Shown: positions 42,128-48,100 of the stretch, in pieces
Layout: the number at the start of each line of letters is the position of its first letter
How positions within the stretch are numbered: the stretch's first letter is position 1
From: a virus
Length of the DNA stretch: 48,100 bases
Direction: 5' to 3' (one strand)
Virus record (IMG/VR): IMGVR_UViG_3300032144_000018
Span: 1-48,100 of that record
The notes under the pieces: generated by a model
The model's database searches: none
The model's input: only the letters and a program-made list of their open reading frames with translations
What the model was told of the DNA's origin: nothing
Program-made: the position numbers and the translations under genes

Positions 42128-42534
42128 GGAGCACTCCTTACGGGAACGAAATTGGATGAGACGCGGTAGACCTCGCCCGGGTAGTCCCCGCAGGGCCAGG
42201 GCATCCGGAAGGCTTGGGACAGGCGCGGCCAATATGTCGGGAAGTCGATGGTAACTGGTGGCGCGCCATCGGGGTGGGGCGCGAAGACGAAGAGGACGGA
42301 GAGGCGGCCGCGCGAGCCGTCCCGCGCACCACGGGCCCAGGCTACCGCGGCGGTCGATAGGAAGTAGCCGGCCCACCGGGGCGGGACGTAGGCGACAGCG
42401 GGGAGGATGGCGATGACCCTCCGCCCCCGATGGTGGAGGACCCGCGTCCCCCCGAGGTCGGGGAAGTAGGCAGCGGGGCGCCGCCAGCCCCGCTGCTCGT
42501 GGATCATTGCGCGGAGGTCTTCCGCGTCGAACAT
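42124..42534 (-). CDS. Hypothetical protein, 136 aa
   Basis: An N-terminal FDAEDLRAMIHEQRGWRR helix, then RVLHHRGRRVIAILPAVAYVPPRWAGYFL and RLSVLFVFAPHPDGAPPVTIDFP: a beta-rich protein with aromatic surface loops. ATG at 42534 overlaps the upstream stop. Confidence 0.7.
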   Translation of the reverse strand: MFDAEDLRAMIHEQRGWRRPAAYFPDLGGTRVLHHRGRRVIAILPAVAYVPPRWAGYFLSTAAVAWARGARDGSRGRLSVLFVFAPHPDGAPPVTIDFPTYWPRLSQAFRMPWPCGDYPGEVYRVSSNFVPVRSAP

Positions 42535-43046
42535 CAGTAGTCCAGCGCCGGATGCGGCGGCCGGCGGCGCTGCTCCGCCGGGAGGACCCCGAACCGGGAA
42601 GCCCTCGGCGCGGTCGGGTAGGGGTTCCGCGTGTCAACGGGCTGGTAGTTCTGGTCCAGCATGTAGTAGTCCGGCAGACGCTCGCCGCGCCGGAACACCC
42701 CGTCATTCGGCGGGACGCTCTGGAGATTGGCGAAGACCTGGATGGCGTTCTCCCGGCGGTAGAGACGGCCATTCAGGTCCTTCGGCGAGTTCTCTTCATA
42801 GCGGAGCCCGATGAACCCGCGACGGATGCCGCGGAGCGGAGGCTTTGCGATCCAGCGGACGATCCAGGCCAGGGCCTCGGCGGACAGGGTGTAGTCGCCC
42901 GCCTTCCCGACCCCGCAGACCACGATGGCCGTCTGGTTCTCCGGGTGGACCCCGGCGAGGTTTCCGGCCATCCGGACATCGGCGTTGCCTTCAAAGTTGA
43001 CCCAGCCGCCCTCGCTTCCGGCGATCGCGTTGAGATTGTAGTTCAC
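42534..43046 (-). CDS. Hypothetical protein, 170 aa
   Basis: NYNLNAIAGSEGGWVNFEGNADVRMAGNLAGVHPENQTAIVVCGVGKAG: a well-ordered N-terminal half; the C-terminal half is Pro/Arg-rich with YYMLDQNYQPVDTRNPYP. GTG at 43046 has GGAAGGAAACC upstream and is preferred to a TTG at 43064. First gene after the terminator at 43078. Confidence 0.7.
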   Translation of the reverse strand: MNYNLNAIAGSEGGWVNFEGNADVRMAGNLAGVHPENQTAIVVCGVGKAGDYTLSAEALAWIVRWIAKPPLRGIRRGFIGLRYEENSPKDLNGRLYRRENAIQVFANLQSVPPNDGVFRRGERLPDYYMLDQNYQPVDTRNPYPTAPRASRFGVLPAEQRRRPPHPALDY

Positions 43047-43067
43047 GTCTCGGTTTCCTTCCAATGC

Positions 43068-43109
43068 GACAAAGAAAAGGCCCGGTCAGCGTCTCCGCCG
43101 GCCGGGCCT
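43068..43109 (-). terminator. Intrinsic terminator, leftward
   Basis: AGGCCCGG and CCGGGCCT (43109-43102 with 43085-43078) close a longer structured loop and are followed on the minus strand by TTTTCTTTG. It separates the exported-protein unit from the genes at 43046 onward. Confidence 0.65.
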
Positions 43110-43135
43110 CGGGGAAGCCCCCCGGAGGGGACCCC

Positions 43136-43357
43136 TCACGTGTGCCCCGTGTAGGGGAACCCCGTGAGGCTGAGGTGCCGGCTGGCGGTCGCGCGGGCCT
43201 CGGGCGTGAGGCCGGAGAGAAGGCCGGCGGGGAGGGTCTGCCCGGGAACCCGGACCGCGGCGGACAGCCGCGCTCCGGCGGAGGCGAGGCGGCGCCGGAG
43301 GGCAGCCGCCTCACGCTCCAGGTCATCGACTTCCCGGATGCGGTCCGCGAGGCTCAC
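43136..43357 (-). CDS. Coiled-coil protein, 73 aa
   Basis: SLADRIREVDDLEREAAALRRRLASAGARLSAAV is a coiled coil; the second half is a helical segment ending SLTGFPYTGHT. GTG at 43357 overlaps the stop of the exported-protein gene. Possibly a partner of that exported protein, since they are coupled. Confidence 0.65.
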   Translation of the reverse strand: MSLADRIREVDDLEREAAALRRRLASAGARLSAAVRVPGQTLPAGLLSGLTPEARATASRHLSLTGFPYTGHT

Positions 43358-44040
43358 CCGCAGACACCCGGGTAGCGGCGACGCTCCGCCGCGGTCGCGG
43401 TGTAGCACCAGTCGGGCCGGGACGGCGCCGTGACGACCGCCGAGGCGACCGGGGCGGCGGGAGCCGAGGTCAGCACGACCGGCTGGGCGGCGACCTGGGC
43501 CGGCCGGGGCACGTCCGCGAGGCAGGGCTGCCCGAGGCGGATGCGCGCCTCACGGACCGCCGTGGACCCGCACATGACCTCCTGGGCCAGCTGCGGCTGC
43601 CCGGTATTGTGGGCCAGCGCGGCCAGCTGGCGCCGCTCGCAGTCCGGATCAGACCAGTTGCCGCCGAGGCCGAACCCGAACCCGGCGACGGAGCCGGCCC
43701 CGGACATGCCAACCAGGCACGAGTTGGTCCCGCCCGAGACGTTCGGCGCATACGCATCGGGGGTGTTGCGGATCGTCGCCCGGTAGCGATCGGACGTGCC
43801 GCCTTCGATGATCTGGCGGTTCAGGTTGTTCGTCCCGCCGCCGTAGGTGAGGCCGGCATTCCCCGCGTTGTAGTAGTTCTGGGTGATGGCCGCGCCCGAC
43901 TGCGAAGCCGCTCCCGCCGAGGCGTCCGCGCCGGCCGCGGCCTGCCCGGTCCCGGTTGCGGTCGTCTGGGCCATGGCGGAACACCCGAGGGCGATGAGCC
44001 CCCAGAGCATCACGCCGCCGATGATTCCGTTCCTGAGCAT
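43354..44040 (-). CDS. Exported Ala/Gly-rich protein, 228 aa
   Basis: Signal peptide (GIIGGVMLWGLIALGCSAMAQ), then a mature region with NYYNAGNAGLTYGGGTNNLN, an NSCLVGMSGAGSVAGFGFGLGGNWSDPDC stretch, CGSTAVREARIRLGQPC and WCYTATAAERRRYPGVCG. Six or more cysteines would form periplasmic disulfides. ATG at 44040 is preferred over the one at 44073, which has no ribosome binding site. Similar exported proteins occur in other alphaproteobacterial phages as far as I recall; role unknown. Confidence 0.75.
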   Translation of the reverse strand: MLRNGIIGGVMLWGLIALGCSAMAQTTATGTGQAAAGADASAGAASQSGAAITQNYYNAGNAGLTYGGGTNNLNRQIIEGGTSDRYRATIRNTPDAYAPNVSGGTNSCLVGMSGAGSVAGFGFGLGGNWSDPDCERRQLAALAHNTGQPQLAQEVMCGSTAVREARIRLGQPCLADVPRPAQVAAQPVVLTSAPAAPVASAVVTAPSRPDWCYTATAAERRRYPGVCG

Positions 44041-44089
44041 CTTGAATGGGTCCTCTTCCCGATGGTCGTCCATGACGACATGCTCTCAC

Positions 44090-44138
44090 AAAAACGCCCA
44101 GCGAAGGCTCCCCCCGCGCCCCGGGAGCCTCCACTGGG
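44090..44138 (-). terminator. Intrinsic terminator, leftward
   Basis: Nested stem: CCCAG/CTGGG outside and AGGCTCC/GGAGCCT inside (44138-44097), followed on the minus strand by CGTTTTTG. It ends the single gene at 44205. Confidence 0.7.
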
Positions 44139-44204
44139 TCTTCCACCCCCCGTGGGGAAGGAGGCCTGACCGGTGGGGTCAGTCCAGCGCGGGCCGGGAG
44201 GGCG

Positions 44205-44642
44205 TCACGGGTTGGCGAACAGGTTCAGGTAGTTGAACTGCGTGCTCGCCTGGCCCGCCTGGACGCCACCGGCCGCGCCGGTCGCCTGGCCCGCGTGCAG
44301 CGAACCCGCCGCGCCGAGGGCGAAGCCGCCCGAGGTCACGCCGCCGGTCGTGCTGGACGTGCCGCCCTGCTCCGCCACGGACGTGCAGTTGGGCCCGGAC
44401 GTGCAGGAGGCCTGCCCGCCCGCGACGCCCTGCGTGGTCGAGGTCTGGCCGGCCACCACGCCACCGGCGGTGATACCCGCGATGGCCGAGATGGAACCGC
44501 CCGCCGAGTTGGACTGGGCGCCCGTGACACCGGCCGCGCCGGCACCCGTGGTCAGCGAACCGACCCCGATGCCGATTTCCGCCGCGAAGGCGGAGCCGGT
44601 CAGGGCGATGGCGGCAACGGCCGCCAGAAGGGTCTTGCGCAT
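44205..44642 (-). CDS. Exported Gly/Ala/Thr repeat protein, 145 aa
   Basis: MRKTLLAAVAAIALTGSAFA is a typical signal peptide. The mature part is built of Gly/Ala/Ser/Thr-rich repeats (AGGVVAGQTSTTQGVAGGQAS, GGVTSGGFALGAAGSLHAGQATGAAGG) resembling beta-helix or autotransporter-like proteins, with one CTSGPNC pair. The start at 44642 has GGAGACGAAAAGA; an upstream ATG at 44681 with GGGAGGCAACC is equally plausible. First gene left of the divergent promoter region. Surface masking or fibre-like roles are possible. Confidence 0.75.
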   Translation of the reverse strand: MRKTLLAAVAAIALTGSAFAAEIGIGVGSLTTGAGAAGVTGAQSNSAGGSISAIAGITAGGVVAGQTSTTQGVAGGQASCTSGPNCTSVAEQGGTSSTTGGVTSGGFALGAAGSLHAGQATGAAGGVQAGQASTQFNYLNLFANP

Positions 44643-44713
44643 TCTTTTCGTCTCCATGGAGGGAGGATGGTTCAGAGCCATGGTTGCCTCCCGTGTCAAC
44701 CTCGGCACTTGAG

Positions 44714-44742
44714 ACGGTAACGGCGCCGCGAGCAGGCGTCTA
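44714..44742 (-). promoter_or_regulatory. Divergent phage promoter, leftward, TAGACG-N17-TACCGT
   Basis: Minus-strand -35 TAGACG (44742-44737), 17-base spacer, -10 TACCGT (44719-44714). It mirrors the rightward promoter at 44901: both use exactly the same two hexamers and spacing. Confidence 0.6.
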
Positions 44743-44759
44743 GGGAAAAGTCAATGCCG

Positions 44760-44799
44760 GAAAAAAGAAGCCCCCCGTGCCAAGGCAGGAACGGGGGGC
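44760..44799 (-). terminator. Terminator-like hairpin between the divergent promoters
   Basis: GCCCCCCGT and ACGGGGGGC form a perfect 9-bp stem (44799-44770), followed on the minus strand by TTCTTTTTT. It would stop leftward transcripts, yet no leftward gene lies just to its right. It probably blocks antisense transcription from the primase side. Confidence 0.7.
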
Positions 44800-44900
44800 C
44801 AAGTGGAGCGTGACCGGGGATTCGCCCCCCGGTCGGTCCCGTCTAACCCCGCCTCTCCGGCCGGTCTAGCGAAAGGACATTGACAAGATTACGAGTCGGT

Positions 44901-44929
44901 TAGACGGGACAGTGGGCCCGCTCTACCGT
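44901..44929 (+). promoter_or_regulatory. Divergent phage promoter, rightward, TAGACG-N17-TACCGT
   Basis: -35 TAGACG (44901-44906), 17-base spacer, -10 TACCGT (44924-44929), about 33 bases before the primase start. TTGACA at 44880-44885 lies further upstream. Confidence 0.6.
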
Positions 44930-44969
44930 CCGCGCCCCCGCCCGGGGACCGTAGGAAAAGGAATACATC

Positions 44970-47237
44970 ATGCCTAGCGCCTTCACCGAAGCAGCACTGA
45001 CTTACATCCGCGCCGGCTTCCACCTTGTCCCTCTTGAGGGGAAGCGCCCGATTGGGAATGGCTGGTATCTCCCCGACCGGCTGGTGTCCGATGAGGTGAA
45101 GGCCCGGAAGGTCTTCGGCGGGGACGCGCCCCCGAACATCGGGGTTCACCTTGCGGCTTCCGGCCTCGCGGAGATTGACGTGGATGATGAGGCCGGGACC
45201 CGGAAGGTGCTCCGTGCCGCGGGGCTGGACCTTGACGACCTCGCGGCATCGGGGTGGGCGATCCGCGGGCGGGGCCTCCGGATCATGTTCGCTGCGCCTG
45301 AAGGGGTGTCCCTCCCGTTCCATCGCCTCACGATCCCCGATCCCACGCCCGACTCGCCGAGGCGTCGCAAGGTGATCTTTGAACTCCGGGCCTCAGCGAC
45401 GAACATCCAGTCAGTCCTTCCGCCTTCGATCCACCCCGACACGGGCCGGCCCTATACCGCCCTGACGCCTTTCCCGCGCGACCTCCCCGAGGTCCCCACC
45501 GACCTCCTGAACTTCTGGGATGGCTTCCCCGAGGCTGTCCCGGATATGATGCGCGTCCTGGGGGTCGTGGGGCAGGACCGGGCCGGGACGGAGACGCCTA
45601 ACCCCGGGCACCTTCCCTTCCACTCCGCCTGCCGGGAACTCTTCAATGCCGAATACTCGGTGGAAGAGGTCCTGGAGCGGAACGGCTATGAGCGGGTCGG
45701 CAAGCGGTGGAAGCATGAGGACAGCGTCGGCAACGCGGGCGTCTCCCCGGTCCCGAAGTGCGAAGGACTGTGGATGTGCTTTGACCTATCCGATCCCCTC
45801 GCGGTCGGGTCGGGCCTCTTCGATGCCTGGGTTGCCTATGTGATCCTGGAGCACGGCGGGAACCGCCAGGAGGCGGAGGCCGCGCTGCCGAATGAGATGA
45901 TCCAGGAAGCCTATGGGGCAATCGGGTTCAAGCCGATCCCGATGGAAGAGAGGAAGAAGCGCGAGGAACGGCGCGTGGAGCGGGTCAAGGCCAAGGTGAC
46001 CGAGCAGCTGAACGAGTTTGACCGGGCCTTCATCTCGCTGGACGGGGTGCTGGCGATTGAACCGCCGGACTACATCATGCGCCCGCTTCTCCCGACCTCT
46101 TCGATCACGCTCATGACCGCAACCCGGAACAGCGGCAAGACCGCCCTGGCGATCGGCGTGGCCCTCGCGGTCGCGACGGGGAAGAAGGTGGGCGGGCTCG
46201 ATGTAACGAAGGGGCGGGATGGTCTGGTCTTCTACTTCGCTGCCGAGGATATGGTGGGCGTCTGCCGCCGGTTCCGCGCCCAGGCGGAGGTCATGGGCAT
46301 GACCGGGAAGGCGGCGCTGAAGAAGGCCGGGGTGTTTATCGGCGGACTGCCCGCCTCGCTAGGCGATGCCGTCTCTACTGAGGCGGTCGCGTGGTTCATC
46401 CGCAGGCAGGAGGAAGCGATGAAGCGCCCGTGCCGGCTGATCATCTTCGATACCGGATCGCGGAACCTTGATGCGGCGGTCGATGAGAACAAGGCGGCTG
46501 ACGTGGCGAACGTCTACCGCTCCCTGACTATGCTGATCGAAAGTTTCGAGGGCTGCGCCGTCCTTGCCCTGGTCCACCCTGGCCACGCTGCCCCCGGGCG
46601 GGTCCGCGGGTCCTCCGCCTGGGAAGGTTCGGCCGATACTGTCTGCTCCCTTGAGGCCACGAAGACCCCGGCGCTGGCAACCCTCGGGGCGGAAGAGAAG
46701 GAGCGGCGGGAGAAGAAGGGGACCCCCCTCCCGACCGGGGTGATGCGGACTATCTCCTGGACCAAGATGCGCAACGATGCCCTCCCGCCTCTCCACACCG
46801 TGCGCTTCGCCCGCTATACCGGAAAGGACTGGCTGAACGCCTACGGCCCTGACGGGGAACTCCTGAACGAAGGGTCTTCGATCCTTCTTGATCAGGTCCA
46901 CAACACCGAGAAACACCCTTTCAAGCCCGTCGCCGAGGCAGAGAAGAAGGGTGCGACGGAGAGGCCGGCGGAGGGGAAGAAGGCGGCGCCCGAGGAAGAA
47001 GGGGATGACACATCGGGGGCCAGCGAGGCTGGTGTTAAGGAGCGTGATGCGCAGGTCCTTTTCCTCTTCGCGCGACACGGCGCCGCCGCCACGCAGCGTG
47101 ATCTCGCTGACAAGATGAAGCTGCCCTGGGCGTCCTTCCAGCGGTCCCGGGATCGGCTGGTTAAGATGGGACTTATCCGCCTCCGGGAGGGGAAGGTTTA
47201 TGTCACGAAACTAGGCAAGGCGAAGGTCCTTAATTAG
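44970..47237 (+). CDS. Bifunctional primase-polymerase / AAA helicase (RepA-like)
   Basis: 755 residues. Prim-Pol domain: DVD at 70-72 (LAEIDVDDEAG) and PPSIHPDTG at 151-159. A RecA/AAA_25-type helicase: Walker A TRNSGKT at 385-391, Walker B IIFDTG with Asp494, and a VHPGHA sensor region. The C-terminus is a winged helix (AQVLFLFARHGAAATQRDLADKM, SRDRLVKMGLIRLREGKVYVTKLG). It primes and unwinds phage DNA and is the only rightward gene. ATG at 44970 follows AAGGAATACATC. Confidence 0.9.
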   Translation: MPSAFTEAALTYIRAGFHLVPLEGKRPIGNGWYLPDRLVSDEVKARKVFGGDAPPNIGVHLAASGLAEIDVDDEAGTRKVLRAAGLDLDDLAASGWAIRGRGLRIMFAAPEGVSLPFHRLTIPDPTPDSPRRRKVIFELRASATNIQSVLPPSIHPDTGRPYTALTPFPRDLPEVPTDLLNFWDGFPEAVPDMMRVLGVVGQDRAGTETPNPGHLPFHSACRELFNAEYSVEEVLERNGYERVGKRWKHEDSVGNAGVSPVPKCEGLWMCFDLSDPLAVGSGLFDAWVAYVILEHGGNRQEAEAALPNEMIQEAYGAIGFKPIPMEERKKREERRVERVKAKVTEQLNEFDRAFISLDGVLAIEPPDYIMRPLLPTSSITLMTATRNSGKTALAIGVALAVATGKKVGGLDVTKGRDGLVFYFAAEDMVGVCRRFRAQAEVMGMTGKAALKKAGVFIGGLPASLGDAVSTEAVAWFIRRQEEAMKRPCRLIIFDTGSRNLDAAVDENKAADVANVYRSLTMLIESFEGCAVLALVHPGHAAPGRVRGSSAWEGSADTVCSLEATKTPALATLGAEEKERREKKGTPLPTGVMRTISWTKMRNDALPPLHTVRFARYTGKDWLNAYGPDGELLNEGSSILLDQVHNTEKHPFKPVAEAEKKGATERPAEGKKAAPEEEGDDTSGASEAGVKERDAQVLFLFARHGAAATQRDLADKMKLPWASFQRSRDRLVKMGLIRLREGKVYVTKLGKAKVLN

Positions 47238-47279
47238 TTTCGGTAGCGGTAACGAACTCAGGCCCGTTATGGGGAAAAA

Positions 47280-47346
47280 GGGACCGGGCCCTGGGCTCGC
47301 GAAAACTTGGGGCTTTCTTTGGGAAACGAAGGCCCGGCCCGGTCCC
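47280..47346. repeat. Inverted repeat GGGACCGGG...CCCGGTCCC
   Basis: GGGACCGGG (47280-47288) and CCCGGTCCC (47338-47346), perfect 9-bp arms, 49-base interior. It starts 43 bases after the primase stop. With the following stems it could be a composite terminator of the rightward transcript. Confidence 0.55.
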
Positions 47347-47375
47347 AGAGAATCGGGTCTGAATTCTGGGTGTGC

Positions 47376-47416
47376 GCGGGCCCTAGTGACGGGGGTGGCG
47401 ACTCGCTAGGGCCCGC
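47376..47416. repeat. Inverted repeat GCGGGCCCTAG...CTAGGGCCCGC
   Basis: Perfect 11-bp arms at 47376-47386 and 47406-47416 around a 19-base centre. This is too widely spaced and lacks a T run for a simple terminator; a protein-binding site is possible. Confidence 0.6.
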
Positions 47417-47460
47417 GACGGGCCTGAGCCGGACCCGCGGCAGAGCGGTCGGAAACTTGA

Positions 47461-47504
47461 CGCGGGCTAGGGTTTCCTTGAAGGCCCGCGGCGTGTGTTT
47501 TTAT
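47461..47504 (+). terminator. Possible rightward terminator of the primase transcript
   Basis: CGCGGGC (47461-47467) and GCCCGCG (47484-47490), then GCGTGTGTTTTTATTG. The T run starts 7 bases past the stem, so efficiency is uncertain. Confidence 0.45.
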
Positions 47505-47538
47505 TGTAGTTCCGCTGTGTGCGCTCATCCCTAGGCCC

Positions 47539-47576
47539 GGTGCTACTAGCACCCTTCCCCTTCCTTACGGGAAGGG
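47539..47576. repeat. Two adjacent hairpins
   Basis: GGTGCTA-C-TAGCACC (47539-47553, 7-bp palindrome) followed at once by CCCTTCCC/GGGAAGGG (47552-47576, 8 bp). Role unknown. Confidence 0.5.
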
Positions 47577-47653
47577 GGAGGGCTAGAGCGACGGCCTGGG
47601 GAGCGTGGCGGGTCTGAAGGTCTTGAAACTCGGTAGAGTTACAAAAACGTCGT

Positions 47654-47691
47654 GACGAAACCGGAGAAAGTTGTTTGTCATTCGTTTCGTC
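47654..47691. repeat. Inverted repeat GACGAAAC...GTTTCGTC
   Basis: 8-bp arms around 22 bases in the most AT-rich part of the right end (AGTTACAAAAACGTC before it). It could be a duplex-unwinding or binding site. Confidence 0.45.
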
Positions 47692-47772
47692 GCGGCGCGG
47701 TGACCGGATCGGGGCCGGGAAAGCCCCCGATGTGGGACATACCAGCGATGCGTGGCGATCCGAGGCGATGAT

Positions 47773-47806
47773 GGGGTGGGTGGGGGAGGGGGTGGGGTAG
47801 GGGATG
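47773..47806 (+). repeat. G-run tract, G-quadruplex-prone
   Basis: Six or more runs of three to five G separated by single T or A, starting GGGGTGGGTGGGGGAGG at 47773. This meets the usual G-quadruplex pattern on the plus strand. Confidence 0.6.
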
Positions 47807-47959
47807 GGATTTTGGCCCGGGATATCTTCGGTGCCGGGGACCGGGCGGCGGAGGTCTTCCCCGGGGATGGGGCTTGTGACGCGGGGAGGCGGGGGCGAGG
47901 GGGCGGGGTTGGGACAAAGCGGAACGATCCGGATGGGATATGGAAGGCCAAAGACCTGG

Positions 47960-48059
47960 GGTGTCTAGGGCTAGTGTCAAAGACCCAAAGACATACACTA
48001 GGGGCGGGACACTAGAGGTAGTGTCATCCCACCGGGGGGACCCCCTGGACCTAGACACC
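47960..48059. repeat. Cluster of TAGTGTC / TAGACAC elements
   Basis: Outer arms GGTGTCTAGG (47960-47969) and CCTAGACACC (48050-48059) are a perfect 10-bp inverted repeat. Inside are CTAGTGTC (47971-47978), ACACTAG (47995-48001), GACACTAG (48008-48015) and TAGTGTC (48019-48025), alternating in orientation. Six related elements in 100 bases look like iterons or an operator array. Confidence 0.7.
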
Positions 48060-48100
48060 GGGGGGGCGTGACAATGGGCCGGGGGGTGGGTCCCCCAAAC

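Larger units (their letters stand above)
47238..48100. other. Gene-free region, about 860 bases, rich in inverted repeats
   Basis: Open frames here (for example minus 47583-47951) are Pro/Arg-rich low-complexity with no ribosome binding site. The region contains several inverted repeats, a G-run tract and a repeat cluster at its end. It follows the primase and may hold an origin or packaging-type signal; neither is shown. Confidence 0.6.

Noticed and set aside
44760-44799. Hairpin read as a rightward terminator
   Set aside because: The T run is on the minus strand only, so it can act only on leftward transcription.
46359-47078. Minus-strand open frame of about 240 codons inside the primase gene
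   Set aside because: Antisense to a protein with complete Prim-Pol, Walker and winged-helix motifs; it is a GC-driven shadow.
47240-47560. Possible tRNA among the stems at the right end
   Set aside because: No cloverleaf with the conserved T-arm GTTCRA sequence could be built; the stems are long-range or isolated palindromes.
47583-48058. Two minus-strand open frames and one plus-strand frame in the right-end region
   Set aside because: Low-complexity Pro/Arg/Gly sequence, no ribosome binding site, mutually overlapping; no domain is recognisable.
1-48100. Integrase, excisionase or classical repressor genes
   Set aside because: No tyrosine or serine recombinase motif was found. The ParB-like and winged-helix genes are not evidence of lysogeny by themselves.

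Overview
The window is the early/replication and accessory half of a high-GC tailed phage (or phage-like) genome. The reasons are about 80 small genes packed head to tail with 1-4 base ATGA/GTGA/TGATG junctions, phage-only families (DUF2815, DUF2800, VRR-NUC, SNF2 helicase, family A polymerase, DUF3310, an Rz/Rz1 pair), and no ribosomal, tRNA or housekeeping genes. No capsid, tail, terminase, integrase or endolysin gene is visible, so those must lie outside. The GC content and the Rz/Rz1 spanin point to a Gram-negative, high-GC (probably proteobacterial) host. The gene set recalls Yuavirus-type siphoviruses such as Pseudomonas phage M6, but nothing here fixes the host.

Layout, right to left, because all genes but one are on the minus strand. 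About 860 bases at 47,240-48,100 hold no convincing gene but many inverted repeats, a G-run tract and a cluster of TAGTGTC/TAGACAC elements. A primase-helicase (44,970-47,237) is the only plus-strand gene and diverges from the leftward genes across a two-promoter region. From 44,700 to 27,400 there are two exported proteins and many small unknowns, a ParB-like regulator, a HicA-like protein and zinc-ribbon proteins. From 27,400 to 20,400 lies the replication core: DUF2800 nuclease, DUF2815 ssDNA-binding protein, a lysine/alanine-rich basic protein, family A DNA polymerase, VRR-NUC nuclease and SNF2 helicase. From 20,400 to 4,900 lies a block scattered through with the enzymes of thymidine hypermodification: dUMP hydroxymethylase (thymidylate synthase fold), a P-loop 5-hmdU kinase, a 5-hmdU-kinase-helical-domain protein, an aGPT-Pplase/amino acid:DNA transferase, a radical SAM enzyme, a PLP enzyme of fold type II, a GNAT acetyltransferase and two methyltransferase-like paralogs. 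At the left end are four tandem zinc-ribbon paralogs and the spanins.

The hypermodification genes form a plausible pathway: dUMP to 5-hydroxymethyl-dUMP, incorporation into DNA, phosphorylation of the hydroxymethyl group in DNA, displacement by an amino acid, then remodelling by radical SAM and PLP enzymes and possibly acetylation. The family set resembles the one that makes 5-(2-aminoethyl)deoxyuridine in phage M6, with extra genes (GNAT, methyltransferase-like pair, a 191-residue unknown) that could make the product different.

Transcription looks unusually readable. Thirteen promoters share a -35 of TAGAC(G/C) or TTGAC(G/C), a 17-18 base spacer and a -10 of TAGAAG, TATAAG or close variants. 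At several of them the predicted mRNA 5' end starts directly with a small hairpin with a GATGGG-type loop, and the stem shows a compensatory base change. Three of them also share an upstream CCAAC...CTTTTTGG element.
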